NCBI GenBank assembly: GCA_014155875.1
Contig: JACEFZ010027762.1
Coordinates: forward strand, 1-64,000
Reading direction: 5' to 3'
DNA length: 64,000 nt
Source: Cepaea nemoralis
Lineage: Eukaryota > Mollusca > Gastropoda > Stylommatophora > Helicidae
Positions 45,993 to 56,389 of the stretch are shown here, piece after piece. Below the pieces are notes generated by a model. The model was not told the origin of the DNA. It saw nothing but the letters and a program-made list of their open reading frames with translations, and did no database searches. The stretch's first letter is position 1. Each line of letters starts with the position of its first letter. The position numbers and the translations under genes were made by a program.

Positions 45993-46175
45993 GTTCTGTG
46001 GCTTGACTGGGTGGTATTACTGTGTGAAGACTTGAGAAATGTGTTTGTTCTGTGGGTTGTATTACTGTTTAAAGATTTGAGAAATGTGTTTATTCTGTGA
46101 GTTGTGTTACAGTTTGAAGATTTGAGAAATCTGTTTATTCTTAGGGTTGTGTTACTGTTTGAAGATTTGAGAAAT
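45993..46175. repeat. 45-bp tandem repeat, four copies
   Basis: gaagatttgagaaatgtgtt and ggttgtgttactgttt recur at a period of about 45 bp. Confidence 0.85.
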
Positions 46176-46495
46176 CAGTGATTAGGGCAGCTTACAAACA
46201 GTATGAACACACACAGTCAAATGCAAGATAAACTAAATACTCTTGATTTAAGATCAAAACAATTAGGTCTAAACATTCATAGCAAAAAGAAGGATAATGA
46301 GAATAGATCAAGCAAATGATAATCCTGTCTCCCTTGGTGTCACCTCACTTCAGGAGGTGAAATCACATCTGTTTAGGCAGCAGCGTGGACACAGATAGGG
46401 AGCAACAGAGATATTTCATAACAATACAAAAGGCAAGAACAACTTTCTTAGCACTAGAACATTTATGTGCATTGAAAGATGAGAATAGAATATTT

Positions 46496-46724
46496 AACTG
46501 ATTCACTGCCAAACAAGAAGTAGGTTTGGACCAAACATGGTACACAATCAAATAAACAAATATTATAAATAATGTCAATTTCCATTCTCTGAGCATTGAA
46601 ATTGTGGAAGATACCACGAAACACAATAAATAACACAAAGACCCTAGTACGGCCATATATCATCCTTTTTTTCAAATGGAATGTCACATTTGGCGATATA
46701 TTATCCTTCATCACTGAATCAGTT
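46496..46724. mobile_element. MITE, copy 1
   Basis: A 229-bp element with terminal inverted repeats AACTGATTCACTG / CACTGAATCAGTT (one mismatch). It shares tttggaccaaacatgg and gatatattatccttc with the inverted copy at 52950-53174. No coding capacity. Confidence 0.75.
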
Positions 46725-46758
46725 AGTTGTGTTAAATGAGTACGACAGTGTGGATCAG

Positions 46759-47010
46759 CCGGTCTCTCTGGCCGAGGGGTTACATGACTTTCTCCGTAAT
46801 CCTGTTTATCCACGCAGTGTCTCGCAGCGCATGAGAATTGGAAGCGGTTCTACCCGTGCTGGTGACTTGCGGGATAATGAGCCGGCCGCTTAGAAAGCAA
46901 TGGCAAACTACTGAACGTAATCTTGCCAAGAGATCAACAATCAGCTGAAAGATGCTGATGTTGACAGCAATGTCCTGTAAAGGATATGCGAATTAAAAAA
47001 AAGAAAAAAA
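46759..47010 (+). mobile_element. tRNA-derived SINE (family 1) with 12-bp target duplication
   Basis: Flanked by agtgtggatcag at 46747-46758 and 47011-47022. It begins ccggtctctctggccgaggg, carries the family body, and ends in an A-rich tail. Complete copy, 35 bp from the MITE. Confidence 0.92.
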
Positions 47011-47149
47011 AGTGTGGATCAGAAACACAGCACGACTGAAACAGTTACACATACACTGTAAACATGAGTCAGTGCCGGAGCAGTATGGGAATACATTGGC
47101 ATGACAATCATTCATGCAGAACTTGGGCAGAGAACTAGACATGTTGACA

Positions 47150-48740
47150 CTGTTGGACCTTTGAGTGTCTAGATGTCTGTCTGTTTGACCTCTGGATATC
47201 TAGATGTCTGTTTGTTTGACCTCTGGGTATCTGGCCTGTCTGTTTGACCTCTGAGTATCTGGATGCCTGTCTGTTTGACCTTTGAGTGTCTGGATGTCTG
47301 TCTGTTTGACCTCTGAGTATCTGGATGCCTGTCTGTTTGACCTCTGAGTATCTGGATGCCTGTCTGTTTGACCTTTGAGTGTCTGGATGTCTGTCTGTTT
47401 GACCTCTGGGTATCTTGATATCCATCTGTTTGACCTCTGGGTATCTGACCTGTCTGTTTGACCTCTGAGTATCTGGATGTCTGTCTGTTTGACCTTTGAG
47501 TGTCTGCTGGTCTGTCTGTTTGACCACTGGGTATCTGGCCTGTCTGTTTGACCTCTGAGTATCTGGATGTCTGTCTGTGTGATCTCTGAGTATCTGGATG
47601 TCTGTCTGTGTGACCTCTGAGTATCTGGATGTCTGTCTGTTTGACCTCTGAGTAACTGGATGTCTGTCTGTTTGACCTCTGGGTATCTGGATGTCTGTCT
47701 GTTTGACCTCTGAGTATCTGGCCAGTCTGTTTGACATCTTGAGTATCTGGATGTCTGCCTGTTTGACCTCTTTGGATGTCTGTCTGTGTGACCCCCTGAC
47801 TATCTGAATGTCTGCCTGTTTGACCCCTGATGTATCTGGATGTCTGTCTGTTTGACCTCTAAGTATCTGGATGTCTGTCTGTTTGACCTCTGAGTATCTG
47901 GATGTCTATCATTTTGACCTCTGAGTATCTGGATGTCTATCTATTTGACCTCTGAGTAACTGGATGTCTGTCTGTTTGACCTCTGGGTATCTGGACGTCT
48001 GTCTGTTTGACCTCTGGGTATCTGGCCTGTCTGTTTGACATCTTATGTATCTGGATGTCTGTCTGTTTGACATCTTGAGTATCTGGATGTCTGTCTGTTT
48101 GACCTCTGAGTTTCTGGATGTCTGTCTGTGTGACCCCTGACTATCTGAATGTCTGCCTGTTTGACCCCTGAGTATCTGGATGTCTGTCTGTATGACCTCT
48201 AAGTATCTGGATGTCTGTCTGTTTGACCTCTGAGTATCTGGATGTCTGTCTGTTTGACCTCTGATTATCTGGATGTCTGTCTGTGTGGCCTCTGAGTATC
48301 TGGATGTCTGTCTGTTTGACCTCTAAGTATCTGGATGTCTTGTCTGTTTGACCTCTGAGTATCTGGATGTATGTCTGTTTGACCTCTGAGTATCTGGATG
48401 TCTGTCTGTTTGACCTCTGAGTATCTGAATGTCTGCCTGTTTGACCTCTAGAGTATCTGTATGTCTGTCTGTTTGACCTCTGAGTATCTGGATGTCTGTC
48501 TGTTTGACCTCTGAGTATCTGGATGTCTGCTATTTGACCTCTGAGTAAATGGATGTCTGCTTTTTTGGCCTCTAAGTATCTGGATGTCTGTCTGTTTGAG
48601 CTCTTAATATCTGGATGTCTGTCTGTTTGACCTCTGAGTATCTGAATGTTTGTCTTTGTGACCTCTGAGTATCTGTATGTCTGTCTGTTTGACCTCTGAG
48701 TATCTGGATGTCTGCTGTTTGACCTCTGGGTATCTGGATG
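47150..48740. repeat. 31-bp minisatellite, about 50 copies (left part)
   Basis: tctgtctgtttgacctctga then gtatctggatg. Since 31 is not divisible by three, the 200-codon minus-strand frame at 47737-47135 is held open by the absence of stops in any frame of the unit, and is not a gene. Confidence 0.95.
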
Positions 48741-49028
48741 TAATTATCTTAAACGACAACTAGCCAAAAAACATTGCCATATGTATGGCACTTTACACCT
48801 TCCTTAGGTATTTATAATGCCCATGTTAAACATTGCCTCAGTGAGTCATTTGTTATTGATTATTTTTCATGCGTTATAATGCTATTGTTCTTTTATTGTC
48901 AAAAATTTGCTTCATAAGTGATGTTGAATGAAAGAGTGTAAGAGAGAAATTGTGAAGAAGGGCAGAATGTCAGACCGGCCTGCGTGCCCAATTCTTAACC
49001 CTTTGAAAATAAAGATTTTCGTTCATTC
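48741..49028 (+). mobile_element. 288-bp insertion resembling a retroelement 3' end
   Basis: Splits the 31-bp array. It ends ctttgaaaataaagattttc gttcattc, with a polyadenylation signal just before the end. No open frame. Family not recognised. Confidence 0.5.
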
Positions 49029-49170
49029 TGTTTGACCTCTGGGTATCTGGATATCTGTTTGTTTGACCTCTGATTATCTGGATGTCTGTCTGTTTGACAT
49101 CTGAGTATCTGGATGTCTGCTTGTTTGACCTCTGAGTATCTGGATGTCTGCTTGTTTGACCTCTGAGTAT
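49029..49170. repeat. 31-bp minisatellite, about five copies (right part)
   Basis: Same unit as 47150-48740. Confidence 0.92.
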
Positions 49171-49512
49171 CTATGAAAACTTGATGTTTGTTTATATGTG
49201 AATAAGGGCACTGTTACATGTCTTTATGGGGCCAACATGCATTAGAGCAATGGCATTCTCATCTATGATTCATGAGGTTTTGGGGTTTGGTTACTTTTGA
49301 GATGCAGTGCTGAGTGTGATGTTGGGAAAGCAAGACAGTGCGCATGTCTTATGCACTTATCAGCCATCTTAGAACTCACGGTTCCATACTTTCATCCCAA
49401 CTGGATTTAATGAATGGTCATCATCATTCTTGATGGTCAAACAACACAACACAATCAAGACTATATAGCCTTATTGTTTTCAACAGCACAGTATGGTAGA
49501 TTAGGATTTAAA

Positions 49513-49534
49513 AAGAAGGAAAGAAAGAAAGAAA

Positions 49535-49622
<88 letters not shown>

Positions 49623-49695
49623 AAAAAAAAAAAAAAAAAGACAGGCAGGCAGGCAGGTAGGCAGGCAAGGAAGCTGTAAGAAAGAAAGAAAAAAA
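49513..49695. repeat. AAAG microsatellite with a GGCA segment
   Basis: Long aaagaaagaaag runs with occasional phase slips, a run of A, ggcaggcaggcaggtaggca, then more aaag. Open frames of KKERKKE repeats come from it. It ends about 40 bp before exon 9. Confidence 0.97.
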
Positions 49696-49737
49696 ATACC
49701 ATGCATTTGTTTCTGACCTTCACTGTTTCTTTTCTAG

Positions 49738-49835
49738 TCTTCCACCAGGATATGATGCCATGTCCACACCACCCCCCATCCCACCCCGACAGTCAGTCAG
49801 AGTACCAGACCCGAGCGACAGCTTCAACGAACAAG
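49738..49835 (+). CDS. ANKS1: ANKS1 exon 9 (proline-rich linker with SH3-ligand-like motif)
   Basis: Acceptor ctttctag at 49737; one base completes the Ser codon left by exon 8. It reads LPPGYDAMSTPPPIPPRQS, then VRVPDPSDSFNEQ and donor CAAG|GTTAGC at 49835. PPPIPPR fits the class II SH3-ligand pattern PxxPxR. An SH3 partner is inference. Residues 347-378. A pure AAAG/GGCA microsatellite ends about 45 bp before this exon. Confidence 0.82.
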
Positions 49836-50154
49836 GTTAGCTCCCTTTTCTGTTTTACAGTTTAAATTTGAAGACCATCTTTAGGGATTTCTTACCAAGA
49901 TATATTCATAGAAAGATATAATGGTATATGACAGAGAATTGTGTCAACATACACAATGTTGTGTTTAAGGTGTGTATATGTGATTGGAGAATTTGATGGT
50001 GTGATGAGGTACAAGTACTGAGATGAGATACTCCTAGTGGGATCTGAAAGATTAGATTGGAGCACAGTTGTATTGATATCAGGAAGATTGCTCTGCAGTA
50101 AAATCAATAAGTTCTGTTTGTTTAAATGTATTCTTTCTATTCCGGATAGCATGA

Positions 50155-50645
50155 CATCTGTGTGTGGCATCTTTTTCTGTCTGTTAGGATAGTCTGCCTT
50201 CTGTGTATGGCATCTTATTTCTGTCTGTTAGGATAGCCTGCCTTCTGTGTGTGGCGTTTTATTTCTGTCTGTTTAGGATATCATGCCTTCTGGATGTGGC
50301 ATTTTATTTATTTCTATTTAGGATAGCATGCCTTCTGTGTGTGGCATCTTATTTCTTTCTGTTTAGGATAGCATGCCTTCTTTGTGTGCATCTTATTTCT
50401 TTCTATTTAGGATAGCTTGCCTTCTAAATGGGGCATCTTATTTCTTTCTGTTTAGGATATCATCCTTCTAAGTGTGGCATCTTATTTCTTTCTGTTTAGT
50501 ATATCATCCTTCTAGGAGTGGTGTCTTATTTCTTTCTTTTTGGGTATCATCCTTCTAGGTGTCACATCTTATTTCTTTCTTTTAGGATAGCATTCCTTCT
50601 CTGTGTAGCATCTTATTTCTTTCTGTTTAGGATAGCATGCCTTCT
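50155..50645. repeat. 45-bp minisatellite, about 11 copies
   Basis: cttatttctttctgtttagg, atagcatgccttctgtgtg, tggcat. Each unit has a pyrimidine tract and TTTAG, i.e. a splice-acceptor-like string on the sense strand. Confidence 0.92.
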
Positions 50646-50998
50646 GATAATACATTTGACATGAAATGTGCTCATCTTTGATTCTGATCCACTTTGCTCT
50701 GATCCACTTCGGCTCTGATCCACTTGGCTCTGCACCAATTTAACTCAGCAACATTTTGGCTTGGCAACGTTTTGGCCCTATCTGCCATTCGATTTTCTTG
50801 ACCGTATTTCAGTAGTTTAAAACCGCAGGCCAATTAGGCATTACTTTGCTTTACCTCGAAGTCTGTAGTTATTTATTGTGACTTTGTGATCTGTACATTT
50901 GCACTGGGATGACACTCAGTCAGCACCTATCCTAGATCTATAAGCATGGACAACTCAGGGTGATCGAGCTCAAGAACAACAACCTCCCAGACAATTCT

Positions 50999-51172
50999 CT
51001 GTTACCTGTGTTGTGAGGCTGAGCCATGTAGTCATAAATCTCTGCTACCCATGTTGTGAGGCTGAGCCTTGTAGTCATAATTCTCTGCTACCTGTGTTGT
51101 GAGGCTGAGCCATATAGTCACAATTATCTGCTACTCATGTTGTGAGGCTGAGCCATATAGTCACAATTAATC
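50999..51172. repeat. 43-bp tandem repeat, four copies
   Basis: tgttgtgaggctgagcc recurs at 43-bp spacing, with tagtcataattctctgctac between. Confidence 0.88.
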
Positions 51173-51179
51173 CTGCCTT

Positions 51180-51235
51180 GAAGACTTGAGCTCATGGCCA
51201 CTGAGCCAGCAGGCAAGTGCATTAACCACAACACC
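51180..51235 (-). repeat. tRNA-like SINE head, partial
   Basis: The minus strand reads GTGTTGTGGTTAATGCACTT and GCTCAGTGGCCATGAGCTCA; degenerate. Confidence 0.35.
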
Positions 51236-51684
51236 TTCACTTTTCATTACTTTACTATATTACATTGTGGAAATGAATACTTCATGTCTGCCTTAGAATT
51301 TGTGTAATCTCCCTGCTTATGTGGGGGTATTCAGTTTATGTAATGCAGCAGTATGCACCTGATTAGATGCAGTAAACTATGCCAGACAATAAATTGTCTA
51401 GTTTATTGTTTGTGGCTTCTGTGTTTAAGCTCACTGAGGGAATTCATTCTTTTTAATTGTTATATTTAAATAGTTTGTCTGCAAATACTAAAGGTGCATG
51501 GCTCTTGCTTATTTCAGTAGAATTTTGCAAATAACAATTAGTTTTTCTTTCAAGAGGTGTGACAAATGGACAAGTCTGATTCTTTTCTGTTTGTTGTTAA
51601 CTTCATTCAATGAGCATTGTTTGTTGATTTATAAGACCTCTGTAAGATTGAATTCGATACTGTCTTTTACTTCACTTAGTTAGT

Positions 51685-51725
51685 TGCATATCCTTTACAG
51701 GATGTCGCAGTCAACACAAGTATAA
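51685..51725 (-). mobile_element. SINE 3' fragment (family 1)
   Basis: catatcctttacaggatgtc then gcagtcaacacaag, the 3' end of family 1 in reverse. The rest is missing. Confidence 0.5.
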
Positions 51726-52109
51726 ATACTTTTAGTAGGGAAGTTAACAGTGGATTATAACTTCAAAATATCACAGTTTCTTTTTCATACAAATTCTGTG
51801 TCATAGTTTCCTATTTCAGATTTGTCTATTTGTCATGCCAGACTAGAACTAAAGGTTGAATTTTCTCATCCTGTCCTATCAGCTTGAGTAGATAGCTTGC
51901 TTGCTACATTGCTTAGTTGTTAAGTTAGCTCATTGTAGATTTCCCAGGAGACAATACAGCACACTGCCACAATGTCTACATTTTCTGAGAGCTGTAGCCA
52001 GGTTTTGAAGACAAACAATACCAAAAATTGAAGTGTGGCAATATGCATAAAAGCCAATATACTATTTGAACGAAGTGTAGCAGAATGTGTGAGAATCAGT
52101 ATGGAATTT

Positions 52110-52470
52110 GAGTGAAGTGTTGTAATATGCATGCTACATTGTATGTACACCAGTCAGAATGTGTGAGAATCAGTATGGAATTTGAGTGAAGTGTTGTAAT
52201 ATGCATGCTACATTGTATGTACACCAGTCAGAATGTGTGAGAATCAGTATGGAAGTTTGAGTGAAGTGTTTTGATAATATGCATGCTAACATTGGTATGT
52301 ACACCAGTCAGAATGTGTGAAGAATCAGTATGGAATTGCGTGAAGTGTTGTAATATGCATGCTACATTGTATGTTACACCATCAGAATGTCGTGAGAATC
52401 AGAGTATGGAATTGAGTGAAGTGTTTGTAATATGCATGCTACATTGTTATGTACACCAGTCAGAATGTGT
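52110..52470. repeat. 74-bp tandem repeat, about five copies, rich in single-base indels
   Basis: cagtcagaatgtgtgagaat, gaagtgttgtaatatgcatg, ctacattgtatgtacac. From 52250 on, the copies differ mainly by one-base gains and losses (tgtgaagaatc, atgtcgtgag), which suggests uncorrected read errors. Confidence 0.9.
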
Positions 52471-52510
52471 ACAAAACTGCACCAAAAATGGTGTAACACA
52501 AATTTTTCAG

Positions 52511-52667
52511 GGTTAAGTTCCCCTGAAAACTGCCGTACCCCGGAAGAGAGGAAGTGAGAAGGGAGCTCTTCCAGTGGATTGAGGACAAAAACAAGCTGAG
52601 TCCAGCGTCCTTTGTGATGTCAGCCCTGGCTCGCCGTGATGTCAGCCCTCCAGCCAGAAGTCCCACG
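52511..52667 (+). CDS. ANKS1: ANKS1 exon 10 (linker; contains a one-base frameshift)
   Basis: Acceptor aatttttcag at 52510, in phase with exon 9. It first reads GLSSPENCRTPEE. From 52551 the clear coding frame is the next one over: EVRRELFQWIEDKNK, then LSPASFVMSALARRD and a Pro/Ser tail up to ACG|GTAAGT at 52667, whose phase fits exon 11. One base is missing near 52549; read straight through, the first frame stops at TGA 52555. The 74-bp repeats just upstream (52240-52470) are riddled with single-base indels, so a sequence error is likely. A weaker alternative is a cryptic acceptor at about 52548, which would skip the first part. Confidence 0.75.
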
Positions 52668-52704
52668 GTAAGTCTCCTTTCTAGAACTTATGCTCGAATA
52701 ACTG

Positions 52705-52948
52705 ATTTTAGTTAGTTGATTATCCTTTACAGGACGTTTGCAGTCAACATCAGCATTTTTTTTTGCTGTTGTTGATGTCTTGGCAAGTTTACGTTCAGTA
52801 GTTTGCTTTCTAAATAACTGGCATCCATATCATTTCATAAAAAACCAGCGCAACATGGCCTTGCTGCCAAATCGTCTGCGTCTGTGTTTCGAATGTGGGT
52901 AAGCAGGATCACGAGCTGTGTCCGTAACCACTTCGGCACGGAGACTGG
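52705..52948 (-). mobile_element. tRNA-derived SINE (family 1)
   Basis: Reverse body: tatcctttacaggacgtttg, aagtttacgttcagtagttt; the head ends at acttcggcacggagactgg. It abuts MITE copy 2. It starts about 40 bp after exon 10. Confidence 0.8.
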
Positions 52949-52949
52949 C

Positions 52950-53174
52950 AACTGATTCAGTACCGAAGGATAATATATCGCCAGATGTGATCTCCCATTT
53001 GGACACATGGACAATATGTTGCCATACTAGGGTTGTTGTGTTATTTGTTTCGTTTTGTTGTATCTTCCGCAGTTTTAATGCTCAGTGAATGAAAATGTAC
53101 ATTATAATACTTGTTAATTTGATTGTGCACCATATGTGGTCCAAACCTACTTTTTGCTTGGCACTGAACCAGTT
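52950..53174. mobile_element. MITE, copy 2 (opposite orientation to copy 1)
   Basis: Terminal AACTGATTCAGT / CACTGAACCAGTT. The interior has ggataatatatcgccagatg and tggtccaaacctac, the reverse complement of copy 1 with scattered changes. Confidence 0.75.
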
Positions 53175-53371
53175 AAGCAAGCAATATATATTGGTTAATG
53201 GTTTACAGAAGTGACATCACTGCCCTCAGAACACACTCATAAGTGCTCCTTCGGCCTCAGCTGATGTTGAAGTGTATGGTTGCTAAGCTCTTTTGATGGA
53301 TATACATCTAACAAATGCACACAATCGATATAGCACTAGTTCCATTGTCATCTGTGTGTTACCAGGGCCCA

Positions 53372-53492
53372 CAAGGCAAGCCAAGAATATTAGCACTGCA
53401 GCCAATCAGGCATGTAAGCCAAGAATAATAACACTGCAGCCAATCAGGCATGTAAGCCAAGAATAATAACACTGCAGCCAATCAGGCATGTT
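53372..53492. repeat. 38-bp tandem repeat, three copies
   Basis: gccaagaataataacactgc then agccaatcaggcatgta. Confidence 0.88.
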
Positions 53493-53884
53493 GTAAGATG
53501 TAGGAAGGGTTGTGCTTAGGTCAGGCTGCTCCATTACGTAGAAACATTGAACCACCAAATCTAGCCAATCATAAACAAGTCACATAAAGAAAAAAGAATT
53601 ATTCAGCCTACCAAGACGAAGGGAAGTTCTTCTAGAAGAGATGTTATTTATGTGTCGAGGTGAATGCCACAAGGAGTCCGGAGTGCTGATTAAATTACTT
53701 TTAGGTAGAAAAATCTCCAGGATTGGCTCCTGGAATGTTTAAACTATGAATTAAAAAAAAGATGAAATGAAATATTATAAGATTAGCATTTTGAGATTAT
53801 GCGAAACAAGTTGTAACTGAACAGACACACAGCATCCATAATTACACTCTTGTCTGGAACCCACAAAGCGAATGAAATTGCAGG

Positions 53885-54112
53885 TGATCTAAGACACAGA
53901 GAAGAGAACTACAGACAGATAAATAATATTGGGAGAACATGTGGGGAACTGCAGGAGATCTAAGAAACAGAGAAGAGAACTACAGACAGATAAATAATAT
54001 TGGTAGAACATGTGGGGAACTGCAGGAGATCTAAGACACAGAGAAGAGAACTACAGACAGATAAATAATATTGGGAGAACATGTGGGGAAACTGCAGGAG
54101 ATCTAAGACACA
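53885..54112. repeat. 70-bp tandem repeat, about 3.3 copies
   Basis: gagatctaagacacagagaa, gagaactacagacagataaa, taatattgggagaacatgtg. Copies are nearly identical. Confidence 0.9.
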
Positions 54113-55279
54113 TTATGGAGGAGAGCAAAATTGACAGAACAAATTCATGCTGAATGAAATGTGAATAGTTTCATATTAAATAAAAAGAATGAAGATGGCA
54201 AGTGCATGGACATCATGACTATTGAAAAACTAGGCATGAAAAGAGAATTCTGTGAAATATGTAATGAATACAGGATAAACAAAACGAAGAAAGTCATCTT
54301 TACAGGAACATGATCACAAATGACAGAGTGGGTAATACAACTACCAAGTGTCCCTTGCATAACCTTCTCGTCTGGCTTCACCCCTTTCCAACTTGATGAT
54401 CTTCCAGGCTGGTCGAGATTGCAGATTCAGTCATCACTTGATTTTTTTAATTGCCCTGAAAGCATTCAGCATGTCAGCCTGGTCCATTACTTGATCGCTG
54501 TGCACAGTATCCCCAGCTGAAAGCACGTCAGCTTGTTTCCTCTTATCTCCAAGGGTCCTGGCACAAAGAATAAGCTGAATTGTCTTAGCCTTGACTTCCT
54601 ATGAGACTCCCAGCCCTTCTTGGTCTTCCTGAGCATACTCATTGAGTCACTGAGAAAACATATCTGGATTCAAGTCTTTCTCTCCAGCTAGGTCATGACC
54701 TCCATAGTCAGATTGCTTGATGCCAAGGCAAACCCAGTGCAGTCTTCCTTCATAGCTGTCCCTCTTACCTGAGTCGTCAAAAGCCCAAGAACTCATCATA
54801 GACTTATACGTGTCGATAACTACATCACCCTCAGAAGATTGCTCACACATCAAGGCTTGAACTTCTGCCTTCACAACTGCTGGCTTCACAACTGCTGGCT
54901 TTCATTCTCTGCATTCCCTGTCCATGTGATGCATGCTAACAAGGATGTACTGCACTCTGTTGACACTTGCATCCATTCTTCACCAGGTTCTATGTCCTCA
55001 AGTGGACAAACCTGTTTGATAATGTCCTCATTCTGGCCCATCCAAGGTTTTCCTCTTTTTAACTTGCTGCTCTTATTTTCTTTCTTGATCTCACCATGCA
55101 GTGGATGTTTTGTGTTAGAAAATTCTTGTTCTGACTGTGAATACATATGTCCATATTACTATGTTAAGTTACAATTCAGTGACTCTCAAAGCTATTTATA
55201 TGAATACACACCATGTTAAGTTACAGTTCTGTGCCCCTCAAAGCTATGTATGTGAATATATTCCATGCCTTATCACCAG
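54113..55279. other. Intron 10, last part
   Basis: Short open frames on both strands (for example 55146-54886 minus) without recognisable motifs. A small duplication, cttcacaactgctgg, lies at 54868-54900. Nothing supported. Confidence 0.45.
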
Positions 55280-55451
55280 GACCAGCCCAAGAAACCCCCA
55301 AGAAAAAAACCACTGAGCTTTCGCAGAGTAGAAGCAGGACCGCACCTTCCATCTGAACCTTGTGCTGCAGGGGGCAACTATGTGAACTTAGACCCCAGCG
55401 TAGAGAGGGCCCTTGTGGATGCTAGGTCTTCCATGGAGCTAGGAGGCATTG
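55280..55451 (+). CDS. ANKS1: ANKS1 exon 11 (basic/Pro linker with YVN motif)
   Basis: Acceptor ccttatcaccag at 55279, phase 0. It encodes DQPKKPPRKKPLSFRRVEAG, a neutral Cys/Gly stretch, then NYVNLDPSVERALVDARSS and MELGGI before G|GTAAAG at 55451. YVN fits the pTyr-x-Asn pattern bound by GRB2-type SH2 domains. KKPPRKK is a basic patch that could also serve in nuclear import. Both roles are inference. The open frame runs on 60 bases past the donor into sequence unlike the exon. No later exon can be found: the rest of the window is array. Confidence 0.78.
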
Positions 55452-55589
55452 GTAAAGCAGTTTTGGCTGGAACACTCATCTTATATGTTATATATGTTAT
55501 TATTATTTAGTTGCAGATGTGTTCTAATTGATATTGTAATAGTGGTTCACCGTGAGGAAAACTTGCACATCCCAAGGTTGCTTTCTGTC

Positions 55590-56389
55590 TTTAATTTCCA
55601 TGTCAGTAATTATGCTTGTTATATTCCTATAGTGTGGGGTTGTGTCACCTTGTATCCTGTATTTTATTTAAATTTATGTGTCAGTAATTATGCTTGTTAT
55701 ATTCCTATAGTGTGTATGTGCCAACTTGTATCCTGTATTTTATTTAAATTTCTGTGTCAGTAATTATGCTTGTTATATTCCTATAGTGTGTCTGTGCCAA
55801 CCTGTATCCTGTATTTTATTAAATTTCTGTGTCAGTAATTATGCTTGTTATATTCCTATAGTGTGTCTGTGCCAACTTGTATCCTGTATTTTATTAAATT
55901 TCTGTGTCAGTAATTATGCTTGTTATATTCCTATAGTGTGTCTGTGCCAACCTGTATCCTGTATTTTATTAAATTTCCATGTCAGTAATTATGCTTGTTA
56001 TATTCCTATAGTGTGGGGTTGTGTCAACCTGTATCCTGTATTTTATTTAGTTTAATTTCTGTGTCAGTGATTATGCTTGTTATATTCCTATAGTGTGTCT
56101 GTGCCAACCTGTATCCTGTATTTTATTAAATTTCTGTGTCAGTAATTATGCTTGTTATATTCCTATAGTGTGTCTGTGCCAACTTGTATCCTGTATTGTA
56201 TTTAGTTTAATTTCTGTGTCAGTAATTATGCTTGTTATATTCCTATAGTGTGTCTGTGCCAAATTGTATCCTGTATTTTATTTAGTTTAATTTCTGTGTC
56301 AGTAATTATGCATGTTATATTCCTAAAGTATGTGGCTGCCAACTTGTATCCTGTATTTTATTTAGTTTAATTTCTGTGTCAGTAATTAT
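55590..56389. repeat. 80-bp minisatellite, about ten copies (left part)
   Basis: ttaatttctgtgtcagtaat, tatgcttgttatattcctat, agtgtgtctgtgccaacttg, tatcctgtattttatttag. Starts about 140 bp after the exon 11 donor; each unit includes an acceptor-like ttctgtgtcag. Confidence 0.95.

Larger units (their letters stand above)
7038..55451 (+). other. ANKS1: ANKS1-family gene locus (5' part, 11 coding exons, continues past the window)
   Basis: Eleven exons join in one frame: 7038-7180, 13500-13586, 17374-17530, 18295-18369, 29836-30057, 33903-33978, 36050-36151, 40823-40997, 49738-49835, 52511-52667 and 55280-55451, all with GT-AG borders. The product starts MGKDQELLEA, the N-terminus I know from vertebrate ANKS1A/ANKS1B. 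It continues through six ankyrin repeats (about residues 55-275) into a Pro/Ser-rich linker to residue 488. In vertebrates these are cytoplasmic adaptors with ANK repeats, two SAM domains and a PTB domain, acting downstream of receptor tyrosine kinases and at synapses; a shared role here is inference. The SAM and PTB exons are not seen. Exon 11 ends in phase 1 with a good donor, so the gene goes on. Introns run from 764 bp to over 11 kb and are full of tandem arrays and transposons. Confidence 0.9.

Noticed and set aside
47135..47737. 200-codon minus-strand open frame of QTDRHPDTQRSN-like repeats
   Set aside because: It lies wholly inside the 31-bp array; the unit has no stop in these frames, and the frame rotates with each unit.
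49414..49716. Open frames rich in KKERKKE or FFLSFFLS
   Set aside because: They are translations of an AAAG microsatellite.
55449..56055. Plus-strand frames CVSNYACYIPIVCLCQ after exon 11
   Set aside because: Translation of the 80-bp array following the exon 11 donor.
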